Of a DNA stretch of 64,000 nt, positions 1-7,507 are shown in pieces. Source of the stretch: JALZAI01 sp038207565 (lineage in GTDB: Bacteria > Actinomycetota > Actinomycetes > Mycobacteriales > Jatrophihabitantaceae); NCBI GenBank assembly GCA_038207565.1, contig JBBQZQ010000004.1:62001-126000 (forward strand), read 5' to 3'. The notes under the pieces were generated by a model. That model searched no databases. It had not been told where the DNA came from and worked only from the letters and a program-made list of their open reading frames with translations. Numbering within the stretch: the first letter of the stretch is position 1; every line of letters begins with the position of its first letter. Both the position numbers and the translations under genes were made by a program.

Positions 1-309
1 GTCGATGACGTCGAGCAGGCTGCCCGGGTCGGCGCTCTCGAATCCGCCGCCCGCGAAGTGCAGCCGTTGCTCGAATACCTTCCAGCTCTTGCCGCGCGGC
101 GCGTCCCCGACCTCGCTCAGCACGCCCTTGACGTAGGAGCGGAAGTCCAGGTGCGACACGTCGCCGCGGCCGTTGCCGATCAGGCACCATTCGGCCGGCA
201 GGAGATTTTCCTGGGCGAGGGTCCAGAACGCGGGCAACACCATCCGCGCGGCCAGGTCACCAGTAGCGCCGAACAGGACGAACGCCGTGGGGGCGACAGG
301 TTCACTCAT
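1..309 (-). CDS. zwf: Glucose-6-phosphate 1-dehydrogenase, N-terminal part (runs off the window)
   Basis: The reverse strand from ATG at 309 reads MSEPVAPTAFVLFGATGD and stays open to the window edge (103 codons). The stretch FGATGDLAARMVLPAFW is the glycine-rich dinucleotide-binding turn and following helix of glucose-6-phosphate dehydrogenases (usual form FGASGDLAKRKLLPAL). The enzyme oxidises glucose-6-phosphate to 6-phosphogluconolactone in the cytoplasmic pentose phosphate pathway. The substrate-binding and catalytic His region lies outside the window, so neither completeness nor cofactor preference can be judged. The gene points away from the frameshifted prepilin peptidase and is separated from it by a short GC-rich repeat. 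Confidence 0.85.
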   Translation of the reverse strand, partial: MSEPVAPTAFVLFGATGDLAARMVLPAFWTLAQENLLPAEWCLIGNGRGDVSHLDFRSYVKGVLSEVGDAPRGKSWKVFEQRLHFAGGGFESADPGSLLDVID

Positions 310-323
310 GCGATCAACCCTAA

Positions 324-353
324 GGCCGGAGGCCGGAGGAGGCCGGAGGCCGG
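324..353. repeat. Short GGCCGGA direct repeats upstream of zwf
   Basis: GGCCGGA occurs at 324-330, 331-337 and 341-347, followed by GGCCGG at 348-353. The array sits between the zwf start codon and the stop of the frameshifted prepilin peptidase. It looks like local slippage; no function can be assigned. Confidence 0.6.
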
Positions 354-386
354 CGGCGCGGCCGGCGCGTAGCGTGGCCCTCGCGC

Positions 387-1066
387 TCACGTCGTGCTGA
401 GCGACGGCGCGATGTCCAAGGCGAGCACCAGCAGCGCGCCGAGCAGCAGCATCGGACCGAACGGTCGGCGCTGTATTCAGCGAGGCCCGCCGCGTGGCGA
501 TCAGGCCGAGGGCGACCACCGAACCGAGCAGAAACCCTGCGCACAGGCCGTAGTAGACGTCCAGCCAGCCATTCCAGCCGAGATAGGCACCGAGAACGGC
601 GCCCAGCTTCACGTCGCCGAAGCCGAAGGCGTGGTTCGCCACGACATAGACCAGGAGCAGCACCGCGAAGGCTGCCGCCGCACCCGCCGCCGCGCGCAGG
701 TATCCGTCCCAGTCGTCACGAACGCTGCTGCGAGCGCGAGAAGCACGGCGGCTCCCGCTGCTGCCGGTGCCATGAGTCGGTCCGGCAGGCGGTGACATTC
801 GAAGTCGATGACGGTGAGCGCTACGCCAGCTAGGGCGAGGACGAGGAAGGCCGGCAGCAGCGCCGACCATCCCGCGCCGGCGCCGGCGAGCGAACCGACG
901 ACGAGCGCTATCGACGCGGTGAGCTGGGTGCGGTCTCGGCCGGCCGGCCCCGCCACCATCGGGAATCGCCGCGGTCAGGGACGCTGAGCGTGAGCCGGGC
1001 GAGGTAAGGACTCGCGGCGAGGCACGCCGCGGCGCCGACGATCGCACCGGAGGCGGCCGTCGACAT
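387..1066 (-). pseudogene. Prepilin peptidase (A24 family) broken by three frame changes
   Basis: Four consecutive reverse-strand segments together make one short A24 aspartic prepilin peptidase. From ATG at 1066 the frame reads an N-terminal membrane segment ending in LSVPDRGDSRWWRG. Near 940-960 homology jumps to another frame with LPAFLVLALAGVALTVIDFE and the HRLPDRL loop, whose aspartate is the expected first catalytic acid. Near 715-735 it jumps again to a frame carrying NHAFGFGDVKLGAVLGAYLGW, with the second catalytic motif GxGDxK. Near 470 it jumps back to give PFGPMLLLGALLVLALD and a TGA at 387-389. No single frame spans both catalytic aspartates, so no normal protein should form. Neighbouring genes are intact, which favours real decay over poor sequence, but sequencing error in a GC-rich stretch is possible. 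Confidence 0.75.
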
Positions 1067-1102
1067 GGGAGGCTGCCTACGGCTACCTATACGGTCGAAG
1101 GC

Positions 1103-1681
1103 GTGTTCGATGCGATCATCCTGGCCGGCGGTTCGGCCCGTCGGCTCGGCGGCGTCGACAAGCCGGCGCTGCAGGTCGGTGCGCGATCGTTGCTCGACTA
1201 CGCGGTGTCGGCCGTCGACGCAGCGACGTGCGTCGTGGTGGTCGGGCCGCGGCGAGCGGTTGCTCGCCCGGTGGTCTGGTGTCGCGAGGATCCGCCGGGC
1301 GGCGGACCGGTCGCGGCGATCGCTGCAGCAATCGCCCAGGTCCGCGCGCCGATCGTGATGGTGCTGGCTGCGGACCTGCCGGCAATCGGACCGGCCGTTC
1401 CGCTGCTGCTCGCCGAACTCGCCGCCGGGTCCGACCGCGCGATCGACTGCGCCGTCCTCACTGACGTGGGCGGGCGGCGCAACCACCTTGCGGCTGCGTG
1501 GCGCACATCCGTCCTGCGCGAGGTTCTCGGGTCGGTGGCGGAGGTGTCGGGGGCTGCCGCACGGCGGCTCTACGACGGCGTCCACCTGGCCGAGGTCGCG
1601 GATGCCGGAGGGTGGTCGCAAGACTGCGACACGTGGGCCGACCTGGCCGCGGCGCGCGGCGGCGAAGGGATTTCCCCATGA
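1103..1681 (+). CDS. mobA: Molybdenum cofactor guanylyltransferase MobA
   Basis: This 192-residue protein begins MFDAIILAGGSARRLGGVDKP, the nucleotide-binding signature (GGxSxRxGxDK) of MobA-type NTP transferases. It should transfer GMP from GTP onto molybdopterin, giving the MGD cofactor used by DMSO-reductase-family enzymes such as the formate dehydrogenase at 20.4 kb. A second motif, VMVLAADLPAIGP, matches the metal-binding D-x-P segment of the family. The start is GTG at 1103; no strong ribosome site is visible and the gene is divergent from the broken prepilin peptidase. The stop codon overlaps the next start as ATGA, so the two genes are probably translationally coupled. Length is normal for actinobacterial MobA. 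Confidence 0.85.
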   Translation: MFDAIILAGGSARRLGGVDKPALQVGARSLLDYAVSAVDAATCVVVVGPRRAVARPVVWCREDPPGGGPVAAIAAAIAQVRAPIVMVLAADLPAIGPAVPLLLAELAAGSDRAIDCAVLTDVGGRRNHLAAAWRTSVLREVLGSVAEVSGAAARRLYDGVHLAEVADAGGWSQDCDTWADLAAARGGEGISP

Positions 1682-1926
1682 CCGACCCATTGGGCGCCTG
1701 GATCGTGGAGTTGTCGACGGCGCTGAGGCTGGATCCGGACGCGGTTCCCCTCGACCTGCTGCTCGATCTTGCCCGGGACGCGGCGCACGGCGTCGCTCGG
1801 CCCGCAGCACCTGTCACGACCTTCCTCGTCGGGTTGGCAGCGGGCCTTCGCGGCGGTTCACCCGACGAGGTCCGAGCTGCGGCCGCGATCGCCCGGCAAC
1901 TCGCGGTAGGGACCGACGGTGAGTGA
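1678..1926 (+). CDS. DUF6457 small protein coupled to mobA
   Basis: An 82-residue protein beginning MTDPLGAWIVELSTALRL. It starts at ATG 1678, four bases before the mobA stop ends. The composition is Ala/Leu/Val-rich with predicted short helices and no membrane segment or metal-binding motif. It resembles the DUF6457 family, which often follows mobA in actinomycetes, sometimes fused to it. The coupling suggests a helper role in molybdopterin guanine dinucleotide synthesis, but nothing in the sequence gives a reaction. Confidence 0.7.
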   Translation: MTDPLGAWIVELSTALRLDPDAVPLDLLLDLARDAAHGVARPAAPVTTFLVGLAAGLRGGSPDEVRAAAAIARQLAVGTDGE

Positions 1927-1961
1927 GCGCGGCCCGCACGGGAACCAACCGCAGCACCACG

Positions 1962-2756
1962 TCAGGCAAGGTGCTGCTCGCCGGCGTAGAGGTTGAACCG
2001 GCCGGTGCGCACCATTCCCGCCAGCAGCAGGCCGTACTGACGCGCGAGGTCGACCGCGAGGCTGGACGGCGCGGACACGGCGACGATGCCGGCCACCCCC
2101 GCGGCGACGGCCTTTTGCACGATCTCGAACGAGACCCGACCACTGACGACGAGCAGGCGATCGGTCGCGGGCAGTTGCCCGTCGAGCAGCGCGTGCCCGA
2201 CGACCTTGTCGACCGCGTTGTGCCGGCCGACGTCCTCACGGACCGTGGACAATCCGCCGTCCACAGCCGCTAGTGCCGCGGCGTGCACGCCGCCGGTGCG
2301 ATCGAACGCTCGTTGCCGGGTGCGCATCAGGTCGGGCAAGCCGCTCACCAACTCGCGCGTCACCTGCCATCCCTCGGTGTGCGGCTGTGACGTCTGCAGC
2401 GGCTGCAGGTCGAGCACATCCGCGCTGCACACGCCGCACGCGGCCGAGGTGACGAAGGCGCGCGGGCGGGGAGGGCGGATGTCGTGTCCGAGCGTGATGT
2501 GCACACGATCGGTGTCGTCTTCGCGGCAGGCCCGCAGCGCGACAATGTCGTGCGGACGACGTACTCCCGACTCGACGACGAGCCACCCCGCGGCAAGTTC
2601 GATGTCGTGACCCGGCGTGCGCATGAGCGTCGCGATCGACTCGCCGTCGAGGCCAAGCACCAGGGGCGATTCGACGGCAATGTCGTCGGGGACGCGCGCG
2701 GGCTCGGCCCCGACCGGCACCTTCACGATCGCGCGCCGAGTGGTCGTCACCGCCAT
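1962..2756 (-). CDS. fdhD: Formate dehydrogenase accessory sulfurtransferase FdhD
   Basis: A 264-residue FdhD homologue. The family moves sulfur from a cysteine desulfurase to the bis-MGD cofactor of formate dehydrogenase and is needed for its activity. The conserved CxxC pair is at residues 107 and 110 (TSAACGVCSADV), and the segment DVGRHNAVDKVVG typical of the family is near residues 180-192. The open frame continues far upstream, but ATG at 2756 (MAVTTTRRAIV) gives the usual FdhD N-terminus and normal length. It converges with mobA-DUF6457, leaving 35 bases between stops, and is divergent from the PaaX-type regulator. Its obvious client is the selenocysteine enzyme 18 kb away. Confidence 0.9.
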   Translation of the reverse strand: MAVTTTRRAIVKVPVGAEPARVPDDIAVESPLVLGLDGESIATLMRTPGHDIELAAGWLVVESGVRRPHDIVALRACREDDTDRVHITLGHDIRPPRPRAFVTSAACGVCSADVLDLQPLQTSQPHTEGWQVTRELVSGLPDLMRTRQRAFDRTGGVHAAALAAVDGGLSTVREDVGRHNAVDKVVGHALLDGQLPATDRLLVVSGRVSFEIVQKAVAAGVAGIVAVSAPSSLAVDLARQYGLLLAGMVRTGRFNLYAGEQHLA

Positions 2757-3017
2757 GCCGTCGAGGGTAGCCAAGCCGGCGGGCAGGCGGGTGGGGTCGA
2801 AAGACGGAGCGACGAGACCCTGGGCGGCACATGCGTCATGCACGACGGGCGACCCCACTGGATCCCACCCGCCTGGCTCGAGCCAACACCCCGACGCACC
2901 CACCCGCACGAGCTGGTTACGGTCTCTGTTGCGAACCACTGAGCGAAATCGCCCGTGGATCCGCCACCCGCACCGGCCGCGGCTCGGTAGCGTGCAGCAG
3001 TGATCGAGGAGGGGCGG

Positions 3018-3869
3018 ATGTCCACGAGCAGCGCCGCGGACGAAACCGGTCCTCGCCTGTCCCGCAGGCACGACGCCGGCGCGGGAAGTGCCCGAGGACT
3101 GTTGTTCACGATCCTCGGCGAGTTCGTGCTCCCCAGCGGGCAGCCCGCGTGGACGTCGGCTTTCATCGACGTGCTGCGCAGGTTGGGCGTCGAGGAGAAG
3201 GCGGCGCGCCAGGCACTGATGCGCACCGCCGCCGACGGATGGTTGCAGTCCGAGCGGGTCGGGCGGCGCTCCTGCTGGAAGCTCACCCCTGTCGCCGAAC
3301 GCATGCTCATCGAAGGCACCGAGCGCATCTACGGCTTCACCGGGGCGGCCGAAGAGTGGGACGGGCGTTGGCTGCTCGTACTGGCCCGGGCTTCTGAAAC
3401 CGAGCGGCCGACGCGCCACCTGCTCCGCACCCGGCTCAGCTGGGCGGGTTTCGGATCCCCCGCCCCCGGCGTCTGGGTCAGCACGCATCCTGACCGTCTC
3501 GCCGAGGCCGAGCAGGTGCTTGCCGACGCGGGCGTCACCGATGCCCAGGTTTTTCTCGGCACCCATGTCGGTGGCCACGATCTCGCCGGCATGGTTCGCG
3601 AGGCCTGGGATCTCGACGACGTCGGCCGCCGCTACGAACAGTTCCTTGCCGACTTTGTCCGAGCGACCACGCGCGACGCGCTCACGCGAATCGTCGAGCT
3701 GGTCCACGCCTGGCGCCGGTTCCCGGCACTCGATCCGGCGCTACCGCGTCAACTTCTTCCCGCGCAGTGGAGCGGAACGAAGGCCGCCAAGCTCTTCGCC
3801 CGCCAGCACGCGAGGCTCGCGGTCGACGCCACCCTCGAGTGGCGCCGCATCAGCGCCGAGGCCGACTGA
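3018..3869 (+). CDS. PaaX-family transcriptional regulator
   Basis: A 283-residue protein with the PaaX layout: an N-terminal winged helix (about residues 25-95, including the LGVEEKAARQALMRTAADGW helix-turn-helix), a central PaaX domain (WDGRWLLVLAR onwards, about residues 110-190) and a C-terminal helical domain. PaaX proteins repress phenylacetyl-CoA or other aromatic-acid genes and respond to CoA thioesters, but no such pathway is next to this gene, so the target is unknown. I chose ATG at 3018 because GAGGAGGGG stands 4-12 bases upstream; an in-frame GTG at 3000 would place that ribosome site inside the gene. It is divergent from fdhD across 261 bases in which I see no clear operator. 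Confidence 0.8.
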   Translation: MSTSSAADETGPRLSRRHDAGAGSARGLLFTILGEFVLPSGQPAWTSAFIDVLRRLGVEEKAARQALMRTAADGWLQSERVGRRSCWKLTPVAERMLIEGTERIYGFTGAAEEWDGRWLLVLARASETERPTRHLLRTRLSWAGFGSPAPGVWVSTHPDRLAEAEQVLADAGVTDAQVFLGTHVGGHDLAGMVREAWDLDDVGRRYEQFLADFVRATTRDALTRIVELVHAWRRFPALDPALPRQLLPAQWSGTKAAKLFARQHARLAVDATLEWRRISAEAD

Positions 3870-3875
3870 CGCGCG

Positions 3876-4694
3876 TCAGACACGCCGCCAGCGCGCCTCG
3901 CAGAAGCTGAACAGCCCGAACATGATGAGCCCGACCGCGATGACCACCAGCAGCCAGGGCCCGGCCGCGGTGTCGCGTAGCGCGCGCAGCGACTGGTCGA
4001 TTCCGCGGGCCTTCGACGGGTCGAACTGCACTGCCGCGGTGACTACCAGGACGCCGGTGATTGCGAAGACCACGCCACGTGCGATTGTGCCGACGGTGCC
4101 GAGCACCTCCGTCACTTTGCGCCACTGGGGGCTCATCTCGCCGAGTTTGAGGTCCTCCTCGAACTTGCGCGTAATGCCCTCGTACACGAGGACAGCACCG
4201 ATCACGACGATCACCACGCCGACGAGCCCGATCAGCAACCGTCCGGCGGTGTTGCGCATGATGCTCGCTGTCAGATCCTGCTGGTCCTTGGCCTGGCTGG
4301 AGTCGCGTCCCCGGAAGGCGATCGTGAAGGCGCTGACAGCGAGGAATGCGTAGGCCAGACCCCTGGCCAGCGACTGCACCCGCGGGCCCGCCTTGTTGCC
4401 CTCACCTGCGACGCCGAACGCTGCCTCGCTGAAGCGCCAGATCGCGTACGCGGTGAGCCCCAGGGCGAGGACGAGGACGAGGACGAACCCGCCGCTCTTC
4501 TGGGAAAGGTCCTGGATCGCGCCGCGCTGGTCGGTCTCCTTGTTCTTGCGGCCCAGCGCAAGGAGCACTGCCAGCACACCGAGAAGCACGTAGACGGCGC
4601 CGCGTCCGGCGAAACCGAACCGGGCCAGCCCGTCCATCTTGTCGCTGTTGGCAGCCCGGCGGGCGGCTCCGGTAGCGGACGGGTTCGCGCTCAT
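3876..4694 (-). CDS. DUF1206 integral membrane protein
   Basis: A 272-residue protein with about six hydrophobic segments arranged as three repeated two-helix units, each opening with a motif like LARFGFAGRGAVYVLLG, ARGLAYAFLAVSAFT and IARGVVFAITGVLV. This internal threefold repeat defines DUF1206, a family of unknown function. It is predicted to lie in the cytoplasmic membrane. The start at 4694 is supported by GGAG six to nine bases upstream. Only six bases separate its stop from that of the PaaX-type gene (convergent). A perfect palindrome just upstream (4709-4720) could control it. Confidence 0.75.
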   Translation of the reverse strand: MSANPSATGAARRAANSDKMDGLARFGFAGRGAVYVLLGVLAVLLALGRKNKETDQRGAIQDLSQKSGGFVLVLVLALGLTAYAIWRFSEAAFGVAGEGNKAGPRVQSLARGLAYAFLAVSAFTIAFRGRDSSQAKDQQDLTASIMRNTAGRLLIGLVGVVIVVIGAVLVYEGITRKFEEDLKLGEMSPQWRKVTEVLGTVGTIARGVVFAITGVLVVTAAVQFDPSKARGIDQSLRALRDTAAGPWLLVVIAVGLIMFGLFSFCEARWRRV

Positions 4695-4708
4695 GGCCGC
4701 TCCTGACT

Positions 4709-4720
4709 GTCCGTACGGAC
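4709..4720. promoter_or_regulatory. Perfect 12-bp palindrome upstream of the DUF1206 gene
   Basis: GTCCGTACGGAC is its own reverse complement and lies 15 bases upstream of the DUF1206 start codon, next to its ribosome site. Its size and symmetry suit a dimeric repressor operator, but no regulator can be named. Confidence 0.4.
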
Positions 4721-4771
4721 GTTGCGGTTCATGCACCATGCCCGGCGGCCACGGTGCGCTAACCCCGCCGC

Positions 4772-5254
4772 TCAGATGGTCCGCGCCAACTCCTCGAAAA
4801 TCAACTCGGTCTGGGTCGACAGCACCCCGGGCATCTCCTGCAACCGGGTCAACACCACATCGCGCAGATTCGCGGCGTCCCTGGTACGGACCAGCACGAC
4901 GATGTCGCTGTCGCCCGAGACCAGCGCCCCGTGCTCGACCTCGGGTATCGCCATGACCTGCTCGCGCACCGTCTTCCACGAATGCTGGCTGATCTTCAGG
5001 TACACGTACGCGGACAGGCCGTAGCCGTAGCGCTGGGGATCGATGACCGCGGTGTAGCCGGTGATGACGCCCGCGCCCTGCAACCGCTCGACCCGTGTGT
5101 AGGCATTGGCCCGCGAGATGTGCAGTCGCTCGGCGAGCGCTCGCATCGAGAGCCGGCCGTCCTCGCGCAGGGCATCGACGATGCGGCGGTCGGTGTTATC
5201 GAGCGGAGCCAACTGTCTGGCGCCGCGTTCGCTGCGCGGAGGGGTGGGCACCAT
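4772..5254 (-). CDS. Lrp/AsnC-family regulator of the adjacent oxoacid dehydrogenase operon
   Basis: A 160-residue Lrp/AsnC protein. An N-terminal helix-turn-helix (LDNTDRRIVDALREDGRLSM, then LAERLHISRANAYTRVERL, about residues 17-60) precedes an effector-binding RAM domain (about residues 75-155, with VMAIPEVEHGALVSGDSDIVV). Lrp-type proteins next to branched-chain oxoacid dehydrogenase genes (BkdR) sense branched-chain amino acids and activate bkd operons. This gene is divergent from the bkd-like operon with about 100 bases between starts, the classic arrangement, so a BkdR role is likely though not proven. Confidence 0.8.
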   Translation of the reverse strand: MVPTPPRSERGARQLAPLDNTDRRIVDALREDGRLSMRALAERLHISRANAYTRVERLQGAGVITGYTAVIDPQRYGYGLSAYVYLKISQHSWKTVREQVMAIPEVEHGALVSGDSDIVVLVRTRDAANLRDVVLTRLQEMPGVLSTQTELIFEELARTI

Positions 5255-5256
5255 TC

Positions 5257-5322
5257 GACCATAATCGATGCCTGATCCGCGCCGATCGTCCGGACCTGCA
5301 GCATGCGCGTGGACCTATGGTC
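5257..5322. promoter_or_regulatory. Divergent control region of the Lrp gene and the bkd-like operon
   Basis: GACCATA at 5257-5263 and its reverse complement TATGGTC at 5316-5322 flank the intergenic space, centres about 59 bases apart. Well-spaced half-sites are common for Lrp-family octamers that wrap DNA. The first half-site is three bases from the regulator's start codon. The assignment is an inference from position and symmetry. Confidence 0.35.
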
Positions 5323-5354
5323 ACAACGGGGGGACGATTGGCAGGACATCGGCC

Positions 5355-6485
5355 ATGACATTTCGCGGAAGCAGGACCCGGATGACGTCGCTGGCACACC
5401 GTCCGGCCTTCCGTGCACTGCTGCCGGACGACGACCCGCGCTGCCTGCTCGATGCCACCGGCCGGCCGACGGGCGGCGAGTTGCCCGACCCCGAGATCCT
5501 CGACCGGCTGTACCGGTCGATGGTGCTCGGCCGGCGCTTCGACACCCAGGCCACCGCGCTCACCAAGCAGGGGAGGCTGGCGGTGTACCCGTCCGCCCGC
5601 GGCCAGGAGGCCTGCGAGGTCGGTGCGGTCCTCGCGCTTCGGAGGCAGGACTGGCTCTTCCCGACCTATCGCGACTCGATGGCGGTGCTGACCAGGGACG
5701 TCCCACCCACCGAGGTGCTCACGCTGCTGCGCGGTGACTGGCACTGCGGTTACGACCCCTACGCCTACCGCGTCGCTCCGCAGTGCACACCGCTGGCCAC
5801 CAACACCCTGCACGCCGTCGGGCTCGGGCATGCCGCCCGGGTCAAGGGCGAGGACACGGCGGCGCTCGTCATGGTCGGTGACGGCGCGACCAGCGAGGGC
5901 GATCTGCACGAGGCGCTCAACTTCGCAGCCCTGTGGAAGTCGCCGGTGGTCTTCCTGGTCCAGAACAACGGCTACGCGATCAGCGTGCCGATTGCGAAGC
6001 AGTCGGCCGCCCCCTCCCTGGCGCACAAGGGGATCGGCTACGGAGTCGCCTCGGTGCGCGTGGACGGCAACGACGCCGCCGCGGTCTACCTGGCGGTACG
6101 TGACGCAATCGCAGCCGCCGCAGTCGGCGAGGGCCCTACGCTCATCGAGGCGCTGACCTACCGCATCGAGGCGCACACCAACGCCGACGACGCGACGCGC
6201 TACCGCGACGGCTACGAGGTGCAGCAATGGCTGGCCCGCGACCCGATTGCGCGGCTGGACACCTATCTCCGCACGACCGGCCGGCTCGATGACGCGAAAC
6301 TGGCAATGATCACGGCCGAGGGCGAGCGCCAAAGCGCCGAGTTGCGCGAGCGGATGAACGTGGACGAGGCGCTGGACCCGACCGATCTGTTCGAGTACGT
6401 CTACGCCGAGCCGACAGTTGCCCTGCGCGCACAGCGGGCCGCGCTGGAGGCCGAACTGGCCGACGCGGCCCAGGACGCCACGTGA
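5355..6485 (+). CDS. bkdA: Branched-chain 2-oxoacid dehydrogenase E1 alpha subunit
   Basis: The E1 alpha chain performs thiamine-diphosphate-dependent decarboxylation of 2-oxo acids in a 2-oxoacid dehydrogenase complex. The thiamine diphosphate motif starts at MVGDGATSEGDLHEALNFAA and ends with VQNNGYAIS. The substrate-pocket and E1b-contact region RYRDGYEVQQW is also present. PARALOGUE choice between pyruvate and branched-chain substrates is uncertain; the alpha/beta organisation, the GRLAVYPSARGQEA segment and the adjacent Lrp-type regulator favour branched-chain acids. The start could be ATG 5355 (AGGAC seven bases upstream) or ATG 5382 (AGGAC four bases upstream); 5355 gives 376 residues. 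The stop overlaps the E1b start (GTGA). Confidence 0.85.
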   Translation: MTFRGSRTRMTSLAHRPAFRALLPDDDPRCLLDATGRPTGGELPDPEILDRLYRSMVLGRRFDTQATALTKQGRLAVYPSARGQEACEVGAVLALRRQDWLFPTYRDSMAVLTRDVPPTEVLTLLRGDWHCGYDPYAYRVAPQCTPLATNTLHAVGLGHAARVKGEDTAALVMVGDGATSEGDLHEALNFAALWKSPVVFLVQNNGYAISVPIAKQSAAPSLAHKGIGYGVASVRVDGNDAAAVYLAVRDAIAAAAVGEGPTLIEALTYRIEAHTNADDATRYRDGYEVQQWLARDPIARLDTYLRTTGRLDDAKLAMITAEGERQSAELRERMNVDEALDPTDLFEYVYAEPTVALRAQRAALEAELADAAQDAT

Positions 6486-7507
6486 CGGGCGCTGTCGACC
6501 GCTCGGTACGCAACAGCGTCGCGGTGGCCCCGATCACCATGGCGAGCGCGCTGAATCGAGCGCTGGCCGACTCGCTCGAGACCGATCCGTGCGTGCTCGT
6601 GCTCGGCGAGGACGTCGGTGCCCTCGGCGGCGTCTTCAGGATCACCGACGGCCTCAGCGCCCGCTTTGGCGACCAGCGCGTGATGGACACGCCGATCGCC
6701 GAAGCCGGCATCGTGGGCACCGCCATCGGCATGGCCATGAACGGGCTCCGTCCCGTGGTCGAGATGCAGTTCGATGCGTTCGCGTACCCCGCCTTCGAAC
6801 AGATCACCAGCCACCTGGCCAAGATGCGCAACCGCACCCGTGGCGCGATCGAACTCCCGATCGTGATCAGAATCCCTTACGGGGGCGGCATCGGCGGAGT
6901 CGAGCACCACTGCGATTCCTCTGAGGCCATCTACACCCACACCGCGGGGCTGCGGGTCGTCACCCCAGGCACGCCCGGTGACGCGTACACGCTGCTACGC
7001 CAGGCAATCGCCAGTCCCGACCCCGTCGTCTTCCTCGAACCGAAGCGGCGCTACTGGTCATCGGAGAGCACCGCTCTGTCTAGCGACTTGCCAGCGATGG
7101 ACTGCGCTGTGGTGCGGCGTCCCGGTAAGGACGTCACGTTGATCGCGTACGGCGGCCTGGTGGCCACCGCCCTCGAGACCGCAGATGCAGCCATCGAGGA
7201 AGGTTGGGACGTCGAGGTCGTCGACCTACGCAGCCTCTCCCCGTTCGACGACGCCACGCTGGTCGAGTCGGTGCGGCGGACGGGTCGGGCAGTCGTCATC
7301 CACGAGGCGTCCGGGTTCTGTGGTTACGGCGCCGAGGTCGCGGCCCGTCTGTCCGAGCAGTGCTTCCACCATCTCGAGGCTCCGATCCTGCGCGTGACCG
7401 GGTACGACATCCCCTACCCGCCACCCAAGCTCGAGGAGCACCACCTGCCCGGCGTCGACCGCATTCTCGATGCCATGGCCCGACTGCAATGGGACGAGCG
7501 TGCCTGA
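6482..7507 (+). CDS. bkdB: Branched-chain 2-oxoacid dehydrogenase E1 beta subunit
   Basis: A 341-residue transketolase-like E1 beta chain that pairs with the E1 alpha protein to form the thiamine active site and pass the acyl group to E2. Visible landmarks are VLGEDVGALGGVFRIT with the conserved glutamate, DTPIAEAGIVGTAIGMAM, QFDAFAYPAFEQI, and the C-terminal domain around RSLSPFDDATLVESVRRTGR, with IHEASGFCGYGAEVAA. The GTG start at 6482 overlaps the E1 alpha stop, and the E2 gene begins eight bases before this stop. That coupling implies equal expression of the subunits. Confidence 0.88.
   Translation: MTGAVDRSVRNSVAVAPITMASALNRALADSLETDPCVLVLGEDVGALGGVFRITDGLSARFGDQRVMDTPIAEAGIVGTAIGMAMNGLRPVVEMQFDAFAYPAFEQITSHLAKMRNRTRGAIELPIVIRIPYGGGIGGVEHHCDSSEAIYTHTAGLRVVTPGTPGDAYTLLRQAIASPDPVVFLEPKRRYWSSESTALSSDLPAMDCAVVRRPGKDVTLIAYGGLVATALETADAAIEEGWDVEVVDLRSLSPFDDATLVESVRRTGRAVVIHEASGFCGYGAEVAARLSEQCFHHLEAPILRVTGYDIPYPPPKLEEHHLPGVDRILDAMARLQWDERA

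Noticed and set aside
2757..3707. N-terminal extension of fdhD across the divergent regulator
   Set aside because: The open frame continues, but the extension has no FdhD homology and runs opposite to the PaaX-type gene; ATG 2756 gives the family's normal start.
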